A DNA stretch of 61,167 nt from Richelia sp. CSU_2_1 (GCA_012034575.1 JAAUPF010000016.1:1-61167), one strand, 5' to 3'. Numbered from the stretch's first letter, positions 18,376-28,080 are shown. Notes: generated by a model from the sequence alone, not told the origin. Numbers and translations are program-made.

Positions 18376-19709
18376 GGCTGAAGTTGAGCTACTGCTTCCT
18401 TAAATTCTTGAATTCCTTTAATTAGCGGGTGAACGTCATACCAAGGCTGCATTTCTCCTTCATCATCAATATATCGGTATTCCAAAATACAGCGGTTAAA
18501 TAACAAACTGCGGTGCTTGTCTTCATTAAGAATCCGATGAGAAGTAGAGACTTTTGCTAAAATTGACCATTCATCTTGTCCGGGAGTTTTGCGGTAGACA
18601 TTCCGTTCTTTCGTGATTGCTCTTTGGGCCGCTTTGGCAGTAATTGGCAAATTCTGTGTTTGATTCACAGCTTCTCGCATCATCTTCATCAAATCCCTAA
18701 CGTGACCTCCACTCATCAAGCACAGCCTTTCTAGGGTTTCTTTAGTATCAAACACCGCTGTTTCTAAAGATAGATTTGGATCGATCTTGTGCACCCGCCT
18801 CTCAATCAACTCTTTAATTTTAGCAAGTCCCGGTTGATAGGTGCTACCATCTAGATTCTGTACTAAAATCATTGGCAGCACTTGCGGAGTATCGTACTTA
18901 TCGCTTAAATCGGCAGCGCGGTTGGAATGAACCATCGAAATCGGTACGGTGTAAACGACGTGACAATCTAATGCTTTGAGTTGTTCGCTGCGGTCTAAAA
19001 AAATTTCATCCAGATTGCTGCGTTCCCCTCCATCTTTAGAAAACGGCACAATTCTGTCTAAATTATCGGCGATCGCTACCAGTTGCGAATAGTTGTCGGG
19101 CAAGTTTTTTTGAGCATTGCGAATAAACTCATTCAACGCATCAATCAGCGTTGGCGTGTAGGGATTAACTTTTTCGCGGATTTTTTGGCGCAAACTCGGT
19201 TCTGTTCGCAAATTTGCCGTCAGCTTGCCAAACTGAGAGACTTGCGCTTCTAAACTCAAGCTTTCAAAAGATAATTCGGTTAGGGCTAAATCTTTTAAAT
19301 CGTTCCAGCGGTCTTTCATCCAATCGCGCAAGGGTTTCGAGTCGGCATCTCTAATTTCTTCTAATAAGTGTCGGGTGCAAGCCAGCAAAATATCTGTATA
19401 TTCTGTATCTTCGGGATTGATATCTTCCGCATCAGCAGCGAAATAAACTACAAAGTAACTTTTGTTGTTCAAGTGTTGCTTTAGTCGCAGCAATTCGGTT
19501 GACTTTCCCGCACCGCGATGTCCGGCATACAACTGGCAAGTCATCAGTTCCGATCGCTCAATGTTGAGTCCCAAATCTAGGGTGATATCATCATCTCCTC
19601 GCACTTCCCCACAGTCAACATATCGGGGGTCGCCTGCTAGCAAAGGAGAAAATGGGTTAAAGGCATTGTAGAGGTCTTTTAGTAGTTTTTCTTCTGAATT
19701 TTGAGTCAT
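18372..19709 (-). CDS. P-loop ATPase (AAA/KAP/STAND-like), first gene of a two-gene unit
   Basis: A 445-residue ATPase. Walker A is GHRGAGKST (about residues 63-71). A Walker B-like strand appears as LVAIADNLDRI (about 212-222). A sensor-like GGHVRDLMKMMREA helix lies near 345, and a winged-helix-like C-terminus ends in WYDVHPLIKGIQEF. This layout fits the AAA/Orc-like or KAP NTPases often paired with TPR proteins in bacterial conflict or signalling loci. It overlaps the next gene by 4 bp. The adjacent toxin-antitoxin genes make an accessory or defence role plausible but unproved. Confidence 0.7.
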   Translation of the reverse strand: MTQNSEEKLLKDLYNAFNPFSPLLAGDPRYVDCGEVRGDDDITLDLGLNIERSELMTCQLYAGHRGAGKSTELLRLKQHLNNKSYFVVYFAADAEDINPEDTEYTDILLACTRHLLEEIRDADSKPLRDWMKDRWNDLKDLALTELSFESLSLEAQVSQFGKLTANLRTEPSLRQKIREKVNPYTPTLIDALNEFIRNAQKNLPDNYSQLVAIADNLDRIVPFSKDGGERSNLDEIFLDRSEQLKALDCHVVYTVPISMVHSNRAADLSDKYDTPQVLPMILVQNLDGSTYQPGLAKIKELIERRVHKIDPNLSLETAVFDTKETLERLCLMSGGHVRDLMKMMREAVNQTQNLPITAKAAQRAITKERNVYRKTPGQDEWSILAKVSTSHRILNEDKHRSLLFNRCILEYRYIDDEGEMQPWYDVHPLIKGIQEFKEAVAQLQP

Positions 19710-19724
19710 AAATATTCCCCTGTT

Positions 19725-19925
19725 TGTAGTAAGGACTTCAGTCCTAGATTATCTTGTTCGTAGTAAGGACTTTAGTCCTTTTTTGCTTAACTATATCATG
19801 AGGATTTCATTCCTCATTACTGACATTTTGCAGCAATATCGATCGGGCTTGTTCGTGGGGTTAGGGCGGGTTTATTTAACCTGTCTGCAAACCGAAAGGC
19901 TGTTGGCGAACCCGCCCCTACAGAT
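19725..19925. repeat. Dispersed repeats upstream of the ATPase gene
   Basis: Two to three copies of GTAGTAAGGACTTCAGTCCT-type palindromes (19725-19830), then an inverted-repeat element with arms GGGCGGGTTTATTTAACCTG and GGCGAACCCGCCCCTACA (about 19862-19922). The latter family also occurs at 35325, 38640 and 38785. Confidence 0.7.
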
Positions 19926-19972
19926 TATTGACGATCGTGCAAGATTTCAATACTAGGAAATTATTGTATAAT

Positions 19973-20575
19973 TTAAGCTGACAATACCCGATCGGTGGTC
20001 AGCACTAATTCGGGAAAAGTGGGAGAAACAATTCGTTCATCACCTCGGAATTTGACGCACTGATATTTACCTTCAGCATTTAGCGAAAACACAAATACCG
20101 TGGGAATTTTATGATTGCCCAAATACTCTCTTTTACCAATAGCTAAATAATCCAAAATCCAGTATTCAGCAATGCCCAGTCTTTCGTACTCATCTAGCTT
20201 GTCAACATAATCATCTTCCCAGTTAGTTGATACTACTTCAACCGCTAACTGAATGGGCGATTCAAGTGCTGAATAAGCTTTGCGTTCCGATCGCCACACA
20301 GTTCGATCGATAACACTTACATCAGGAACTCGCCCTTGCTCTACACCTTCTTTTGTGGTAGTTTTGATGGTAATACCGCGTTTGACAACATAGTTTAGTT
20401 TCAGTCGTTGGACTTCTCGATCCAATTGTCTGTCTGTAAATTCAGCAACATCGTCATGATTTCTCGTGATTGGCATTTTGACAATTTCTCCGTTCACCAA
20501 TTCATAAATACCATCTTCCGGGCAAATCTCAATAAATTCGTTAAAACTTAATTGTTGTTTTGCGGTTGCTATCAT
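19973..20575 (-). CDS. Uma2-family endonuclease-like protein (DUF820)
   Basis: A 200-residue Uma2/DUF820 protein, a restriction-endonuclease-fold family greatly expanded in cyanobacteria. Visible pattern: FIEICPEDGIYELVNGEIVKM, a basic strand VKRGITIKTT, GRVPDVSVIDRTVW, and the catalytic-like LAVEVVSTNWEDDYVDKLDEYERLGIAEYWILD, with the PD...E-x-K-like acidic residues. Biological role unknown. ATG start. It is flanked by repeats on both sides. A second family member lies at 33804. Confidence 0.9.
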   Translation of the reverse strand: MIATAKQQLSFNEFIEICPEDGIYELVNGEIVKMPITRNHDDVAEFTDRQLDREVQRLKLNYVVKRGITIKTTTKEGVEQGRVPDVSVIDRTVWRSERKAYSALESPIQLAVEVVSTNWEDDYVDKLDEYERLGIAEYWILDYLAIGKREYLGNHKIPTVFVFSLNAEGKYQCVKFRGDERIVSPTFPELVLTTDRVLSA

Positions 20576-20604
20576 TTGATAAACCTCGCTTTTATCTAAG
20601 TCTC

Positions 20605-20775
20605 GATCCCCATAAATCCCCCTTAAAAAGGGGGACTTTGAACTCGTCTATCAGTCTCTCGATCCCCCTAAATCCCCCTTAAAAAGGGGGACTTTGAGTA
20701 ATTTCAGTCTCTCCCTTAAAAAGGGGGACTTTGAGTAATTCCGGTCCCCCCCTTCTTAAGGGGGGCTAGGGGGGA
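20605..20775. repeat. MITE-like repeat cluster, GATCCCCCTAAATCCCCC family
   Basis: Three partial tandem copies of the arm TCCCCCTTAAAAAGGGGGACTTTGA followed by the opposite arm CTTCTTAAGGGGGGCTAGGGGGGATC. Same family as 13694 and 57071; the right end is the uninterrupted reference for the nested insertion at 57090. Confidence 0.85.
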
Positions 20776-20807
20776 TCGAAGTTTAGCGTTCAAACAACAG
20801 ACTGTTG

Positions 20808-21335
20808 CTACGCTTTTTGTGCTTGATATTTTTGCAGGGCTGCAACTTTGTCGGGGAAGATTTCGATCGCCATTTTATCATCTTCTTTCTTGCTCAAAGA
20901 CCGCCGCACTTCACCCAAAAATAGCGGTTGAGACACGTTCGGTTCGGGATGTACGATCGTCCGCACCCGAATCGTCATGTCGTTTGTGCCGCGTCCTCCG
21001 CGCCCCGGAGAGTACAAATCGATCGCAGCTTGCTGCATGGTAGCTTCTAATTCGGAAGGCGCGATCGTATAAGGTACGGTGATTACTGTTTGGCTGCCGC
21101 CTGTATCGTAAACTAAAGAATAGCGCACTGCACCGGGAATTTCCGTGCGGGTAAACAATCCCAAACCGAGGGCGAATATGCTGGCGGAAATTACGCCCAT
21201 AAAGCTTGTTACCCCTACCAATCGGAATCTAAATCCCCATTTTAAGATAAAAGCCAGAACTGTTAAAACTGCTAAGGCTCCTGTGAGAATTAGCGCCCAT
21301 TGAGAATACATTAAAAGGTCGGAATTTACGTTCAT
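20808..21335 (-). CDS. ycf51: Ycf51-family protein
   Basis: A 175-residue membrane-associated protein of the Ycf51/DUF2518 family, found in cyanobacteria and some plastids. Two membrane helices near residues 10-30 and 38-60 (ALILTGALAVLTVLAFILKW; VGVTSFMGVISASIFALGLG) precede the conserved FTRTEIPGAVRYSLVYD strand and an extramembrane domain with IRVRTIVHPEP. Function not established. Single gene between two repeat-rich gaps. Confidence 0.88.
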   Translation of the reverse strand: MNVNSDLLMYSQWALILTGALAVLTVLAFILKWGFRFRLVGVTSFMGVISASIFALGLGLFTRTEIPGAVRYSLVYDTGGSQTVITVPYTIAPSELEATMQQAAIDLYSPGRGGRGTNDMTIRVRTIVHPEPNVSQPLFLGEVRRSLSKKEDDKMAIEIFPDKVAALQKYQAQKA

Positions 21336-21797
21336 TTTGCAAATTTGGTAATAGGAATGGGTAATTGGTAATTGGTAATTCTCCTAAATCCGGGTTTACT
21401 ACCTTTTGATAAATCTTCTGCTTAGAGGCAGAATCTATGGGATTGCTTCACCGCGTTTTGCTGTGCGAAATGAAACGCAATGACAATACAAATAGGCTCG
21501 ATCGAACAAATCTCAAACCCGGATTTGGTATTAGTTATTAATCATATCATTTATCATCGATCTCGTGTTCGGTTAGATCGATCGCGCAAAACCCAGAGTG
21601 AAGCATTCGGATATCAAACCTCAAACCGATCGCAGATATTATCGCCCGAATGCCTCACCCCTACAAATCTATACAATAGATGCTACCAGAGGCGATGTTA
21701 GACTGGTAATTGGTAATTGGTAATTGTTGGGAAAATGGCTAATGACTGATGACTAAAGACTCCCAACCATCAACTATCAACTGTCAACTGTCAACTG
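21336..21797. repeat. Repeat-filled gap
   Basis: No gene. It contains GGTAATT heptamers (21359-21383, 21703-21726), an inverted element at 21594-21664 (arms AGTGAAGCATTCGG and CCCGAATGCCTCAC; same family as 33571) and CAACTGT heptamers (21772-21803). Confidence 0.75.
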
Positions 21798-22856
21798 TCA
21801 ACTATTCCTACCCACCAGCAAATAAGTCATCATCTCACCTTTGCCTTTCACCGAAATCACGCCGCGTTCCTGAAATACGTACTTATCTCGCAGCCGTTCG
21901 TAGGTAGCAACTGTTACCTGAATCGCGCCCGGTACGCCTTGAGATTCCATCCGCGAAGCCGTGTTTACCGTATCTCCCCACAAATCGTAGGTAAATTTTT
22001 TGATACCGATCACTCCAGCTTCTACTGGCCCGGTGTGGATACCGATGCGGATGCTGAGAGGTTCACCTCCCTTGGTGGACATCTGAGCGATCGCAGCTTG
22101 AATGTCGATCGCCATTTCGGCAATTGCTTCGGCGTGATTGTCGCTGGGCATCGGCAATCCCCCGACTACCATATAAGCATCGCCGATCGTCTTGATTTTT
22201 TCCAGTCCGTAGCGATCGGCCAATTCATCAAATGCTGAAAAAATTTCGTTAAGCAACTCCACCAACTCCGCAGGTGATAAATGAGTTGACAGTTTGGTAA
22301 AACCTACCAAATCGGCAAACATCACCGTCACTTCATCGAAACTGTCGGCGATCGTATTTTCTCCTTGTTTGAGGCGCTGGGCGATCGGACCTGGCAGAAT
22401 ATTCAGCAGCAAACGCTCGGATTTTTCCTGTTCCTCAGCTAACTTCTTCAAATAAGCTTGTTCCTTATCCCGCAGCCATTTCTTTTCCAAACAAGCACCG
22501 ATCCGAGCCTTTAATAAAACCGGATTGAAAGGTTTAGAAAGATAATCTTCCGCCCCCAATTCAATGCAGCGAACGATGCTATCAATATCGTCCACTGCCG
22601 AAATCATAATCACCGGGATGTAGCGCAGTTTCTCGTCCGCCTTCAGATGTTCCAGCACCTGATAGCCGTTCATCTGAGGCATCATAATGTCGAGGAGCAC
22701 CAAATCGAAAGGCTGCGATCGCATCATTTCCAGGGCTTGAAACCCGTCTTCAGCAACACTTACCGCGTGGCCTTGACGCTGGAGTCGGCGCGCCAGCAAA
22801 TCGCGGTTCACCTCATTGTCGTCAACAACCAACACGCAGCCCTCGTCACCTTTCAT
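21798..22856 (-). CDS. Response regulator with adenylate cyclase output
   Basis: 352 residues: REC domain (about 5-120; phospho-acceptor Asp in LVLLDIMMPQ, Lys in YLSKPF), a coiled linker with EEQEKSERLLLNILP, then a class III nucleotide cyclase (about 170-345). The cyclase has both metal-binding aspartates (MFADLVGFT and KTIGDAYM), the adenine-selecting Lys/Asp pair (EKIKTIGD; YDLWGDTVN) and the transition-state Asn/Arg (NTASRMES), so adenylate is the likely substrate. The start overlaps the previous gene by 4 bp. Last gene of the operon, so phosphorylation by the hybrid kinase would probably set cAMP output. Confidence 0.93.
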   Translation of the reverse strand: MKGDEGCVLVVDDNEVNRDLLARRLQRQGHAVSVAEDGFQALEMMRSQPFDLVLLDIMMPQMNGYQVLEHLKADEKLRYIPVIMISAVDDIDSIVRCIELGAEDYLSKPFNPVLLKARIGACLEKKWLRDKEQAYLKKLAEEQEKSERLLLNILPGPIAQRLKQGENTIADSFDEVTVMFADLVGFTKLSTHLSPAELVELLNEIFSAFDELADRYGLEKIKTIGDAYMVVGGLPMPSDNHAEAIAEMAIDIQAAIAQMSTKGGEPLSIRIGIHTGPVEAGVIGIKKFTYDLWGDTVNTASRMESQGVPGAIQVTVATYERLRDKYVFQERGVISVKGKGEMMTYLLVGRNS

Positions 22857-23227
22857 TGCTTAGCCTCTTTCAGAAGCGTTTCAATCTTACCTAAAAGTCG
22901 GGGAAATTCCACAGGTTTGGTATCATAATCGTCGCAGCCAGCAGCCAAACACTTTTCCCGATCGCCCGCCATTGCGTGGGCCGTGAGCGCGATCACCGGA
23001 ATCGTGCTAGTTTCGGGAGCGGCCTTAATTTGCTCCGTAGCCCGCCACCCGTCGAGTACCGGCAGGCTCATATCCATCAGAATCAAATCCGGTAATTTCG
23101 CCATCGCCATCGATACCCCCTCCGCGCCGTCAACGGCAATGAATACCTCGTGCCCTTTACGGGCGAGGCGTCTGGACAGCATATCCCTGTTCATTTCGTT
23201 ATCTTCGACCAACAGGATTTTAGCCAT
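22853..23227 (-). CDS. Single-domain response regulator (CheY/DivK type), copy B
   Basis: A 124-residue REC protein starting MAKILLVEDNEMNRDM at the ATG at 23227; the longer open frame upstream reads into a decayed gene and is rejected. The acidic pocket, LILMDMSLPVLDG phospho-acceptor, ALTAHAMAG and YDTKPVEFPRLL are intact. Nearly identical to the copy at 23483-23857, so it is a recent tandem duplicate. It overlaps the cyclase gene by 4 bp. Confidence 0.93.
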   Translation of the reverse strand: MAKILLVEDNEMNRDMLSRRLARKGHEVFIAVDGAEGVSMAMAKLPDLILMDMSLPVLDGWRATEQIKAAPETSTIPVIALTAHAMAGDREKCLAAGCDDYDTKPVEFPRLLGKIETLLKEAKQ

Positions 23228-23486
23228 TAGTGTTCTCCTTCCCCAGCAAACGCTCGGACTTTTCCTGTTTCTCGATCGACTGTGGCAGATCGGCTTGCTC
23301 CCGATCCGGGAGCCGATTCTTTGCCCGATCGGCACCGCTCCGAGCCATATGCAGCACGGATTTAAACTGAAACCCGCCTCCAGCAAAACTCAGCGCGCGA
23401 CCTTGATACTGGAACCAGCAGGCCAGCAAATCGCGGTTCACCTCATTATCCTCAACAACCAGAACACTGCCCTCGTCACGTTTCAT
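23220..23486 (-). pseudogene. Collapsed duplicate of the REC-cyclase gene
   Basis: 88 codons. The first 30 (MKRDEGSVLVVEDNEVNRDLL...) match the start of the REC-cyclase gene; the phospho-acceptor region is missing; residues about 58-80 (REQADLPQSIEKQEKSERLL) match the linker that precedes the cyclase in the intact copy. The entire cyclase domain is gone. The frame ends in ...NG* across the start of the next regulator, the same overlap geometry as the kinase/regulator junction. Internal deletions after a tandem duplication explain it. Confidence 0.8.
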
Positions 23487-23857
23487 TGCATGGCCTCTTT
23501 GAGAAGCGTTTCAATCTTACCCAAAAGTCGGGGAAACTCCACCGGCTTGGTATCGTAGTCATCGCAGCCTGCCTTCATGCACTTTTCACGATCGCCCGTC
23601 ATGGCGTGAGCCGTCAGCGCGATCACCGGAATTGTGCTAGTTTCAACAGCAGCCTTAATTTGCTGCGTTGCTTGCCACCCATCCAGCACCGGTAGATTCA
23701 TATCCATGAGAATCAAATCTGGTAATTTCGCCATCGCCATCGACACCCCCTCAGCACCATCCACAGCAATCAACACCTCGTGTCCCTTGCGGCTCAGACG
23801 CCTCGAAAGCATATCCCTGTTCATTTCGTTATCTTCGACCAACAGGATTTTAGCCAT
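23483..23857 (-). CDS. Single-domain response regulator (CheY/DivK type), copy A
   Basis: A 124-residue REC protein with an intact phosphorylation pocket (LILMDMNLPVLDG). The start at 23857 is preceded by GGGGAGGAAG and lies 8 bp inside the end of the hybrid kinase gene. Only about ten residues differ from copy B at 22853-23227. It probably receives phosphate from the upstream hybrid kinase. Confidence 0.93.
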   Translation of the reverse strand: MAKILLVEDNEMNRDMLSRRLSRKGHEVLIAVDGAEGVSMAMAKLPDLILMDMNLPVLDGWQATQQIKAAVETSTIPVIALTAHAMTGDREKCMKAGCDDYDTKPVEFPRLLGKIETLLKEAMQ

Positions 23858-26800
23858 CGGTTTCTTCCTCCCCTTGTCTGTACCTGCGGTCGAGGCTGGC
23901 ATTTACTAATTCGCGCACTTCGCGCAGCAAAGTATCGCAACTGTACACTCCTTTGTGCAGCACCCGATCGACACTGCTCTCTAGCTGTTGGTTTTCCAAC
24001 TCAGTCAATTCTTTACCGGTAATTACCACGATTGGTATCGCTTTTCCCGAATCCGATTTGCGAAGTTCGCCGATCAACTCGAAGCCATCCATTTCCGGGA
24101 GCATCAAATCCAATAGAATTAAGTGCGGTCGAGCCACATCTAGCTGTTGCAAAGCAGCGCTGCCACTATTTGCTTCCGCCACCGCCCAACCGTGTTTTTC
24201 TAATATGCGCCGCAGTATCTCGCGGATACTAACATCGTCTTCCACAATTAATATTTGACCGATCGAACTGTTACTGGCAACACCGTCTCGATCGCGCCGG
24301 TACTTCTCCAGCAGGGCAGCCAGCCGTTTGCCATCTACTGGCTTGGTGAGATAGTCCGACGCGCCCAGTGCAAAGCCGAGACTTTTGTTTCCCACAAAGG
24401 ATAGCAGGATTACGGGAATCTCGGCAAGGTCAGGATCTGCCTTCAGGGCTGAGAGTACCGCCCAGCCGTCCATTCCTGGCATCATCACGTCGAGGGTAAT
24501 GGCATCGGGTCGCAATTGCTTGGCGAGGATCAGGGCTTGTTCGCCGCTGGCTGCGAGTTCGATTCGCAGCCCCTGACGAGCTAGGGCCCGTTCGATCAAA
24601 TCGCGGGAGATGGGGTCGTCGTCTACTACCAGCACTGTACCTGCAGCGGGCGCGCGGGGCGTGGAACTGCTAATCCGGACTTTTTGTTCGACTTCTGGTT
24701 GTTTGATTTTGCTGGGCAGGAGTACGGTGAAAGTGCTGCCCGTGCCTAAATTGCTTGCCGCTTCGATGCTGCCGCCCATCATCTGGCAGAAGCGCTGGCT
24801 GATGGCAAGCCCCAAACCAGTGCCGCCGTACTGGCGCGTAGTCGAGGCATCGGCTTGGGTAAAAGGTTGGAAAACTCGTTGCAATTGTTCTGGTGTCATG
24901 CCGATGCCCGTGTCGGCGATGCGGAAACTTAAAAATTCGGAATTGCTAATTAAAATTTGGGAAGCTTCCTGTTGGTTTTTCATTCTTAATTGTTCGTCTT
25001 TAATTGTTTCAACTCCGATCGATATTTTGCCGTTTTTAGTAAATTTGGCAGCGTTGCTGAGCAGGTTCAGCAGCACTTGCCGGACTTTAGTCATGTCGCC
25101 GTGCATGGTTTGGAGACTTTCGGGGCAGCAAATCTCTATGGTGTTGCCGTTTTTCTCGACTAGGGGTAGCGCGGTAGCTGCGGCGCTGTCAATCAAGGAT
25201 GGGATGTCGAAGGCTTCCAGATAAAGCTCCATCCGCCCTGCTTCAATTTTAGAGATGTCGAGGATGTCGTCGATCAGGGAAAGCAGGTGTTTGCCGGCGC
25301 TGCGGATTTTTTCGAGGTCGCCAGCAAGTTCGATTTCCTCTGACTCTTGGGCTTCTTCTTTGAGCATTTCGCTGTAGCCGATGATCGCGTTGAGGGGGGT
25401 GCGCAGTTCGTGGCTCATGTTGGCAAGAAATGTGCTTTTTGCCCGGTTGGCTGATTCTGCTGCTTCTAGGGCCCGGTGCATTGCTGATTCTGCTTGTTTG
25501 CGTTCGGTGATGTCTTCGACTGTGCCTTCGTAGTAGAGGATGCTGCCGCTGCTGTCGGTGATGCTGCGGGAGTTTTCAGCAATCCAAATTATGCTGCGAT
25601 CGCGGCGGTATACTTGCGATTCAAATCTCGATACTTCGCGGAGATCGCGCATGGCTGCGACGAATTCGGCGCGCCGGTTGGGGTTAACGTACAGTTGGCG
25701 GTTGATGTCTGTGAGTTCGGCGAGCATTTGGCTGCAGGATTCGTAGCCATAAATGCGGGCTAGTGCGGGGTTGGCGCTGAGGTAGCGACCGTCTGGGGTG
25801 GTTTGGCAGATGCCTTCGACGGCATTTTCAAAGATGCTGCGGTATTTGGTTTCTGCGTGTTGCAGGGCGAGGTCTACTCGCTTGCGCTCTAGGGCGTTGG
25901 CGAGCATTTCTCCTACCATTTTCAGCAGGCCGGATATTTCGGGCGAGGGGTTGGCTGCGGGACTTGGGGCGTCGAAGCCGAGAAATCCGACTGGGGTTTT
26001 GCTGCAAACTAGAGGAATTATTATCAGAGAGCGCTGGTGTTTTTGAGGTACTTTCGATCGGGAATTGTTGGGGGTTTTTGCTGGTATTTTATCGGGTAAA
26101 TGTTCGGTTGCTGGGCGCTCGTCGGCTGTTGGGTTATTACCTTGAATGCAGGCGATTTCGGCTAGTATTTGGGGCGGCAGTTCGCCGATTTCTGGGATGT
26201 GGATGCTTTCAAATGCTTGAATTTTGGCGGCGATCCAAGGGATTTGGGCGATCGCAATTGTTTGGAGCTTGTTTGCTGGCATTTCTCTACCGGGGGCGCA
26301 CCATTCGTAGGTATTTTCGGCGCGGGTTCTGTCTTCTGATAGCAAGTAGATGTAACTGCGATCGAAGCCGCTTAAATTGGCAGTTGCTTGCAGGGCTCGA
26401 TCGATGCCTCGATCGATTTCTGATACTGACAGGCTGATAAAATGGGTTGATAAACTGGTAATTAAGCTCTCAAATTCTACGCGGTACTGTAAAGCTTGTT
26501 CTACTCTTTTGCGCTCGGTTACGTCTCGAAAGCTCCAGACTCTACCTACGGTTTTTTCTCCTACTTTTGAGGGCAGTGAATTTACTTCTAAAATTTTCCC
26601 TGTTTTAAATTCTAGGAGGTCGTCGATTTGGGCATCCGGGTGAGCTGACACTTTCATCACGTTTTTGAGAAATTTTTGGGGGGATTTTAACTGGTGCAGG
26701 GCAAAGGGAAATAGGGTTGTTGCTTGTTTGTTCAGATCGCTTTTCCCTGCGATCGAATCCCTGGCAGGGGAGCGCCCGAATTTTTCATTTGCGGTCAAAC

Positions 26801-27572
26801 CCCACATTTCTACAAATTTTTGATTGTAACTGCATATATTGCCGTTTCTTTCAACGGCGAGGATGCCTGCATCGGCGGATTCTAACACTCCTTGAAGCAT
26901 GGAGAGCGATCGCTCTTGTTCTCTGGTTCTGTGCTTTGGTTCTGTAATGTCAAAAAAGACTAAAACTGCAATTTTACTATCCGAAATTGCGGGGGTGTAA
27001 CAATAGGAAACTGGTAAAACTTTGCCGTCGCGGCAGAAGAATCGATCGTCAGAGTTTCTGCAAGGTTGATGGTTGGCGATCGCTTCTGTTAAAGATATTT
27101 TAGTTTCGATCTGGAAATTTTGGGGAGAATTTTGGGGAGAATTTTCTGGCAACCGATCCGAACGCAAAACTTTCGACTTCTTAGCTTTTTTTTGCTTCAG
27201 AGAAATGCGATCGAGCAGCAGGGTCCCTGCGAGTTCCGACTCGCGCCACCCCAGCAAGCGTTCGGCTTCCGGGTTGAGGGCGAGGACGCAGCCTTGCGAG
27301 TCCAGGAGGCACAATCCCGCGCCCAAACTGCTAGCAGTCGCCCGCAGGCTTTCGATTTCTGAGTTTGTTTGGAGGCTGGGGACAGGTGGTGCGGTAGAGT
27401 TTGCCTGCGCCTGAGGAGTTTCGGATACCCCCTGCTGCGGGGGCTGGTTTTGCCAGCAGCAATAGGTGTCGCTTACCTGCTCTAAAAATATCTGCCACTG
27501 CTCGGCAGTAAGGGGGGGGGATTCGCCGGCTAAACCGAGCTGTTCGAGTTGGCGCTGGAGGTGGGGATGCAT
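23850..27572 (-). CDS. Hybrid sensor histidine kinase, multi-PAS/GAF with two REC domains
   Basis: A 1240-residue cytoplasmic hybrid kinase with no membrane helix. In order: short N-terminal helix; PAS (about 75-215), PAS with PAC (220-360), GAF (370-565), PAS with PAC (570-700), HisKA with [14 protein letters not shown] (about 720), HATPase with N box NLLSNAAKFT and G boxes DTGIGMT and GTGLGLAI (to about 965), REC1 (985-1100; ITLDVMMPGMDG) and REC2 (1110-1225; ILLDLMLPEMDG). Head gene of an operon with single-domain regulators and a REC-cyclase. The stop overlaps the next start by 8 bp. The likely output is cAMP synthesis. Confidence 0.93.
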   Translation of the reverse strand: MHPHLQRQLEQLGLAGESPPLTAEQWQIFLEQVSDTYCCWQNQPPQQGVSETPQAQANSTAPPVPSLQTNSEIESLRATASSLGAGLCLLDSQGCVLALNPEAERLLGWRESELAGTLLLDRISLKQKKAKKSKVLRSDRLPENSPQNSPQNFQIETKISLTEAIANHQPCRNSDDRFFCRDGKVLPVSYCYTPAISDSKIAVLVFFDITEPKHRTREQERSLSMLQGVLESADAGILAVERNGNICSYNQKFVEMWGLTANEKFGRSPARDSIAGKSDLNKQATTLFPFALHQLKSPQKFLKNVMKVSAHPDAQIDDLLEFKTGKILEVNSLPSKVGEKTVGRVWSFRDVTERKRVEQALQYRVEFESLITSLSTHFISLSVSEIDRGIDRALQATANLSGFDRSYIYLLSEDRTRAENTYEWCAPGREMPANKLQTIAIAQIPWIAAKIQAFESIHIPEIGELPPQILAEIACIQGNNPTADERPATEHLPDKIPAKTPNNSRSKVPQKHQRSLIIIPLVCSKTPVGFLGFDAPSPAANPSPEISGLLKMVGEMLANALERKRVDLALQHAETKYRSIFENAVEGICQTTPDGRYLSANPALARIYGYESCSQMLAELTDINRQLYVNPNRRAEFVAAMRDLREVSRFESQVYRRDRSIIWIAENSRSITDSSGSILYYEGTVEDITERKQAESAMHRALEAAESANRAKSTFLANMSHELRTPLNAIIGYSEMLKEEAQESEEIELAGDLEKIRSAGKHLLSLIDDILDISKIEAGRMELYLEAFDIPSLIDSAAATALPLVEKNGNTIEICCPESLQTMHGDMTKVRQVLLNLLSNAAKFTKNGKISIGVETIKDEQLRMKNQQEASQILISNSEFLSFRIADTGIGMTPEQLQRVFQPFTQADASTTRQYGGTGLGLAISQRFCQMMGGSIEAASNLGTGSTFTVLLPSKIKQPEVEQKVRISSSTPRAPAAGTVLVVDDDPISRDLIERALARQGLRIELAASGEQALILAKQLRPDAITLDVMMPGMDGWAVLSALKADPDLAEIPVILLSFVGNKSLGFALGASDYLTKPVDGKRLAALLEKYRRDRDGVASNSSIGQILIVEDDVSIREILRRILEKHGWAVAEANSGSAALQQLDVARPHLILLDLMLPEMDGFELIGELRKSDSGKAIPIVVITGKELTELENQQLESSVDRVLHKGVYSCDTLLREVRELVNASLDRRYRQGEEETDG

Positions 27573-28080
27573 AATTTCTGGCGATTTGCAGGCAACTTTA
27601 CCGAGTATAGTTTGGTTGTTTTAGAGGCTAATTGGCTGGCGAATCAAATTTTGCGATCGAAGTTGCAAATCTAACTATTTTGTTTTTAACTGTTTTTAAT
27701 GGGTTTTTGGAAGAATAGTTGATTGATTATTGGCAGCAACCTGCCAGATTCGACAGACAAAATAGCCTGTACTGCTAATTGTTCACTTGCGTGACTTTTA
27801 ACTGAGGCTACCTGGTACCATCTTACAAAATTATTGGCTTGGAGACACTATTTTAGGGATTGACAGCCGTAGTGGGTTTCGATCGGCGGACAGCGTGGAG
27901 CTAAACCTAATGAGCATATTTACTGTCTTGCCCGCTCGGACGGTCGATCGGCTTGCTGCCTGCGATCCTTACCTTTCCTCGCTTGCTGTATTCATTGTTA
28001 CTGCAAAAGCTGGAGTCGAAGTGCGATCGCGATCGCAGAGTTTTGCATCATGCGATCGGTAGTAGGTAATTGGTAATATG
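27573..28080. other. Gene-free gap upstream of the hybrid kinase
   Basis: No coding frame stands out. It holds overlapping HIP1 octamers (GCGATCGCGATCGC near 28023) and a short GGTAATT heptamer run at 28063-28078. It should contain the promoter of the hybrid kinase operon, but I cannot point to one with confidence. Confidence 0.5.
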
